Source: Rhodopirellula sp. SM50 | Lineage (GTDB): Bacteria > Planctomycetota > Planctomycetia > Pirellulales > Pirellulaceae | Direction: 5' to 3' | Length of the DNA: 55,557 bases | NCBI RefSeq assembly: GCF_002289565.1 | Contig: NZ_NTFY01000090.1 | Coordinates: 1-55,557, forward strand | In this document: positions 53,097 to 55,557 of the stretch, piece after piece | Position numbering within the stretch: the stretch's first letter is position 1 | Layout of the letters: every line of letters starts with the position of its first letter | Position numbers and translations under genes: made by a program | The notes under the pieces: model-generated | What the model was told of the DNA's origin: nothing | Database searches by the model: none | The model's input: the letters and a program-made list of their open reading frames with translations, nothing else

Positions 53097-54230
53097 TCAC
53101 CAGGCTGGATTCAAGGTTTCGACATGGAGCGATTCGGCCTGCTTGGCTCGCATCAGTCGCTCTACGGCTTCTGCTTCGTCGCCTTCTTTTTCTTCGAGTT
53201 GGTCGTGTTGATGGTGCATCGTCGGTTCGAGCTGCAGGTCGATCAGAATGGGAAAGTGGTCCGAACCGACATGGGGTAAACGCCGCAAATCGCGAAACGC
53301 AAAGTGCGTGGAGTGAAACACATGATCCAGCGGAAACCGCATCCACATCCGATCGGCGTGAAACGAGTTGAAAAATCCGCGTCCGCGGCGTGGGTCTAAC
53401 AATCGACTCAGACGCAAGAACAAACGCGTCGATTGTGACCATGCGACGTCATTCAAATCACCACCGATAATGATCGGGCGATCGTCGTCGGCGAGTTCCT
53501 CGCCCCACAAAACCAACTCGGCATCGCGAGCGGTTGCATCGTTGTCGCGAATCGGTTCCGGCGGACGTGGATGGACACCCACGACTCGCACTTGATCCCC
53601 GCCGGGCAACTCGATCATCGTGTCGATCGATGGCACATCATCCTGCACTCGAAAGCGAATCTCACTTTCGAGAATCGGAAGCCGTGACAACAACGCCATC
53701 CCGTACCAGTTGTCTTGAGGATATACGATCTGGTTGGGATAGCTCGGTTTCATCTCGTCGATCACGTCGGCCCACCGCTGATCCACTTCGGCGACAATGA
53801 CAACGTCTGGGTCCTGGTCGAGAACGACCTCTCGCCACCGATCGAATTGATCGTTTTCTTCCTCTACGTTGGAGATCACGACCCGCAGCCGACGTGCACC
53901 GTGATCCGGGTCACCGGGCTGCTCCGGGCGCCAAGACTTGGTCTGCGTCGCCGATAGGGGCGTGTACGGGATGATGCGAAACAAATGCCAAGCGGTTAAT
54001 GCCAGCGTTAAGGTCGCGATGACAGTCAACCTGACCGTCGACGGTTGTCCCGCGATCGCATTGGTCGTGATCAGCGCCGCCGCAGCCAGCCACGTGATCA
54101 CCAGGATTTGCATCCGCGGGAAATCCCAGCCACGAATGAACCAGTGCGGATGCGAGCTGAGCGGCAACAACGATCCGGCCACCAGGATGCCGAAAAGCAA
54201 ATAGATCACACAGTTGAAGAAGGATAACAT
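53097..54230 (-). CDS. Membrane-anchored endonuclease/exonuclease/phosphatase family protein
   Basis: A 377-residue protein. Three N-terminal hydrophobic helices (residues 3-24, about 41-60 and 68-88) are followed by an EEP domain: LRVVISNVEEENDQFDRWRE, DPDVVIVAEVDQRW, MALLSRLPILESE, VRVVGVHPRPP, IIIGGDLNDVAWS and VGSDHFPILIDL. The last two contain the catalytic Asp, Asn and His. Proteins with this layout are common in bacteria; the substrate is unknown and may be a nucleic acid, inositol phosphate or lipid headgroup. The C-terminal 45 residues are charged. Its context gives little help. Confidence 0.9.
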   Translation of the reverse strand: MLSFFNCVIYLLFGILVAGSLLPLSSHPHWFIRGWDFPRMQILVITWLAAAALITTNAIAGQPSTVRLTVIATLTLALTAWHLFRIIPYTPLSATQTKSWRPEQPGDPDHGARRLRVVISNVEEENDQFDRWREVVLDQDPDVVIVAEVDQRWADVIDEMKPSYPNQIVYPQDNWYGMALLSRLPILESEIRFRVQDDVPSIDTMIELPGGDQVRVVGVHPRPPEPIRDNDATARDAELVLWGEELADDDRPIIIGGDLNDVAWSQSTRLFLRLSRLLDPRRGRGFFNSFHADRMWMRFPLDHVFHSTHFAFRDLRRLPHVGSDHFPILIDLQLEPTMHHQHDQLEEKEGDEAEAVERLMRAKQAESLHVETLNPAW

Positions 54231-54463
54231 GGGGATCCTCGTGGTGGCCTCCGGCTAGCCGAGGGAATGGCGGTTTCGAAAGCTCGATGGGCCGGAGGAT
54301 CGATTGCGATTCTGGCTTCTGACTCCGTTTCTGATGTCATCAGCAGCTCTTGGTGATCACTGGGTGCGACGCCATCCTAAACGCTACTCACTGCCGACTC
54401 TGACGACGTCGGCTCGCTCCAGGGCAGTCCACCAGCGTGGCTCGTAAAACGACACTGCTTCCG

Positions 54464-54643
54464 CTACAACACGACGATCAACGCGTGGATGATTCCGATG
54501 ATCCAGAATCCGACCAGGGTCAACACAATGTTCAAGATGAATTGCGTTCCGACCCCGCGATCCATGAACACCGCCAAGGGTGGCAGCAAGATGGCGAGGA
54601 TCACTTTTAGCAGGGTGTTCTGGCTTTTGACGGTGGTTGACAT
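54464..54643 (-). CDS. Pmp3/YqaE family small membrane protein
   Basis: A 59-residue proteolipid. The core matches Pmp3/UPF0057: LLKVILAILLPPLAVFMDRG and then TQFILNIVLTLVGFWIIGII, with a second helix ending HALIVVL. In other organisms these stress-induced proteins affect membrane potential and ion tolerance. ATG at 54643 is chosen over an upstream TTG. It lies between two unrelated genes on the same strand. The preceding 230-base gap shows nothing recognisable. Confidence 0.85.
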   Translation of the reverse strand: MSTTVKSQNTLLKVILAILLPPLAVFMDRGVGTQFILNIVLTLVGFWIIGIIHALIVVL

Positions 54644-54781
54644 AACAGGTTCCAATGTTGGAGGGGTGCTGGGGAGCGTGCGTTAAAACGATGCGTTTCG
54701 TTTGGCGGCGGGATTGCCTGCGTTGGCTCATCAATCGTGGGTGCAAGACCGGATTGAGCCCGCGCGCCATCGGGGCGACGT

Positions 54782-55057
54782 TTATTCGTCGGCCGGCAAG
54801 TCGATGTCCACGTCGGGAACGTTAACCTTTTTCTTTTCCATCTCGACGTCTACATCTGGGACGCTGACCTCTCTTTCTTCCGTCGACACATCCACATCGG
54901 GACCGTCGACATCGTAGGCGGGCAGGTTTCCGGGATCGCCTGAGACATCCACGTCTACATCCGGCATCCGACCCTCTTCAGTCTGTTCGACGTCGCAACC
55001 GATCGTCGAAAGTGCCAGTGCGAGCGACAACGAACTGTAAAGAAATTTCTTGATCAT
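54782..55057 (-). CDS. Acidic DVDV-repeat lipoprotein
   Basis: A 91-residue protein. A signal peptide ends at a cysteine (KKFLYSSLSLALALSTIGC), a probable lipobox. The mature part is almost all acidic repeats: PDVDVDV, GPDVDVS, VPDVDVEME and VPDVDIDLPADE, separated by charged spacers. Alternating Asp and hydrophobic residues suggests extended beta strands or a calcium-binding surface. No known family is recognised. The frame is open upstream to 55249, but the lipoprotein start is clearly better. It may be co-expressed with the Pmp3-like gene. Confidence 0.75.
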   Translation of the reverse strand: MIKKFLYSSLSLALALSTIGCDVEQTEEGRMPDVDVDVSGDPGNLPAYDVDGPDVDVSTEEREVSVPDVDVEMEKKKVNVPDVDIDLPADE

Positions 55058-55557
55058 GTTGATTCCATGGGCTTTCCCAGGCTTGGCGGCACATCGCCTG
55101 TGGAGGTGTGTGTGAGGTTGATTCGCCGCTGCACATCGACAAACGCAAAGGGTGTGCCGGAGACGCCGAAGTGACGGAAAGACCCGAATTTCGTTCCAGC
55201 GGACGGAGATTTGACAGCCGATCAACCGCGTTGGTTGAAACAAGACCACAGGTCAGCGCGTCTTTCGGCGTGGTAGACGTTCGGGTCCAAGCTTGACGGC
55301 AATACCGCTAAGCTAAACGTCGCCTCATCGAGCTTCGCACCGTAAGTTCGCGCCAAGCGGCTGATCCTCGATTGAGATCAGCCGGTTCGCGCCAGCGGGC
55401 TGTCGGTTTAGTCGGGTTCTGCTGAGTGAATGGTGAGCCGCTAGCCGTAAGGCAACGTCGCAGTGCCCGGCCGCTCGTATAACGAAAATACAGTTCCATT
55501 AGAATGGACTGTGGTTGTTCGTGAGGAGCGATTTACGGCCGCTGTGACTTTGACCAC
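55058..55557. other. Right-end region, no convincing gene
   Basis: About 500 bases without a supported gene. An imperfect palindrome GCGGCTGATCCTCGATTGAG / ATCAGCCGGTTCGCGCC lies near 55359-55400, with text of the interspersed repeat type. The promoter of the acidic lipoprotein should lie just right of 55057. A gene reaching in from beyond the window end cannot be excluded. Confidence 0.5.

Overview
The window looks like a chromosomal stretch from a GC-rich planctomycete, probably a Pirellulaceae relative of Rhodopirellula or Stieleria. This is inferred from gene content: a secreted DUF6807/PmoA-like protein, a large surface protein opening with an LEPR-XLL-type motif, small membrane proteins starting NPYEP, a divergent type II secretion system, and many short palindromic intergenic repeats. 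No tRNA, rRNA, phage, transposase or CRISPR locus was seen.

Layout. 1-3219: a secreted PmoA-like protein, then a three-gene overlapping cassette (TIGR04255 family plus two unknowns) that is visibly poorer in G+C. 3400-5445: metG on the minus strand. 5703-20558: a secreted thioredoxin/trypsin-like fusion, then a type II secretion (T2SS) gene cluster: gspD, a two-gene nucleotidyltransferase pair, gspE, F, G, H, I, J, K, GspC-, GspL- and GspM-like genes, and a TPR lipoprotein. Most of these genes overlap by four bases, so they are probably one operon. REPIN-like repeats sit in front of the gspG and gspH prepilin cleavage sites. 20559-26030: a tandem repeat, small membrane proteins, fxsA, a lipase-like hydrolase, serS and an M20 peptidase. 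26189-31887: clpS-mtaB (+), then speA, a Ser/Thr kinase and accD (-). 32321-37725: a secreted FAD oxidoreductase and a SNF2 helicase. 37998-46546: glycosyltransferases, a 1264-residue multidomain surface protein and a sulfotransferase, suggesting cell-surface glycan work. 46547-47425: a long repeat-filled gap. 47426-48169: a DUF2071 protein. 48188-52699: a phosphorelay set of an Hpt protein, a sigma54 response regulator and a hybrid histidine kinase. 53097-55057: a membrane-anchored EEP-family protein, a Pmp3-like protein and an acidic repeat lipoprotein.

The strongest discovery candidate is the hybrid kinase at 50201-52699. Its membrane domain has the residues needed for copper and ethylene binding in plant ETR1 (Asp25, Tyr32, Ile35, Pro36, Ile62, Cys65, His69), all shifted by exactly +10. 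With the neighbouring Hpt and sigma54 regulator it could form an ethylene-responsive multistep phosphorelay. Second is the placement of repeats in the cleaved leader regions of the pseudopilins. Third are the TIGR04255 cassette and the nucleotidyltransferase pair inside the secretion operon.
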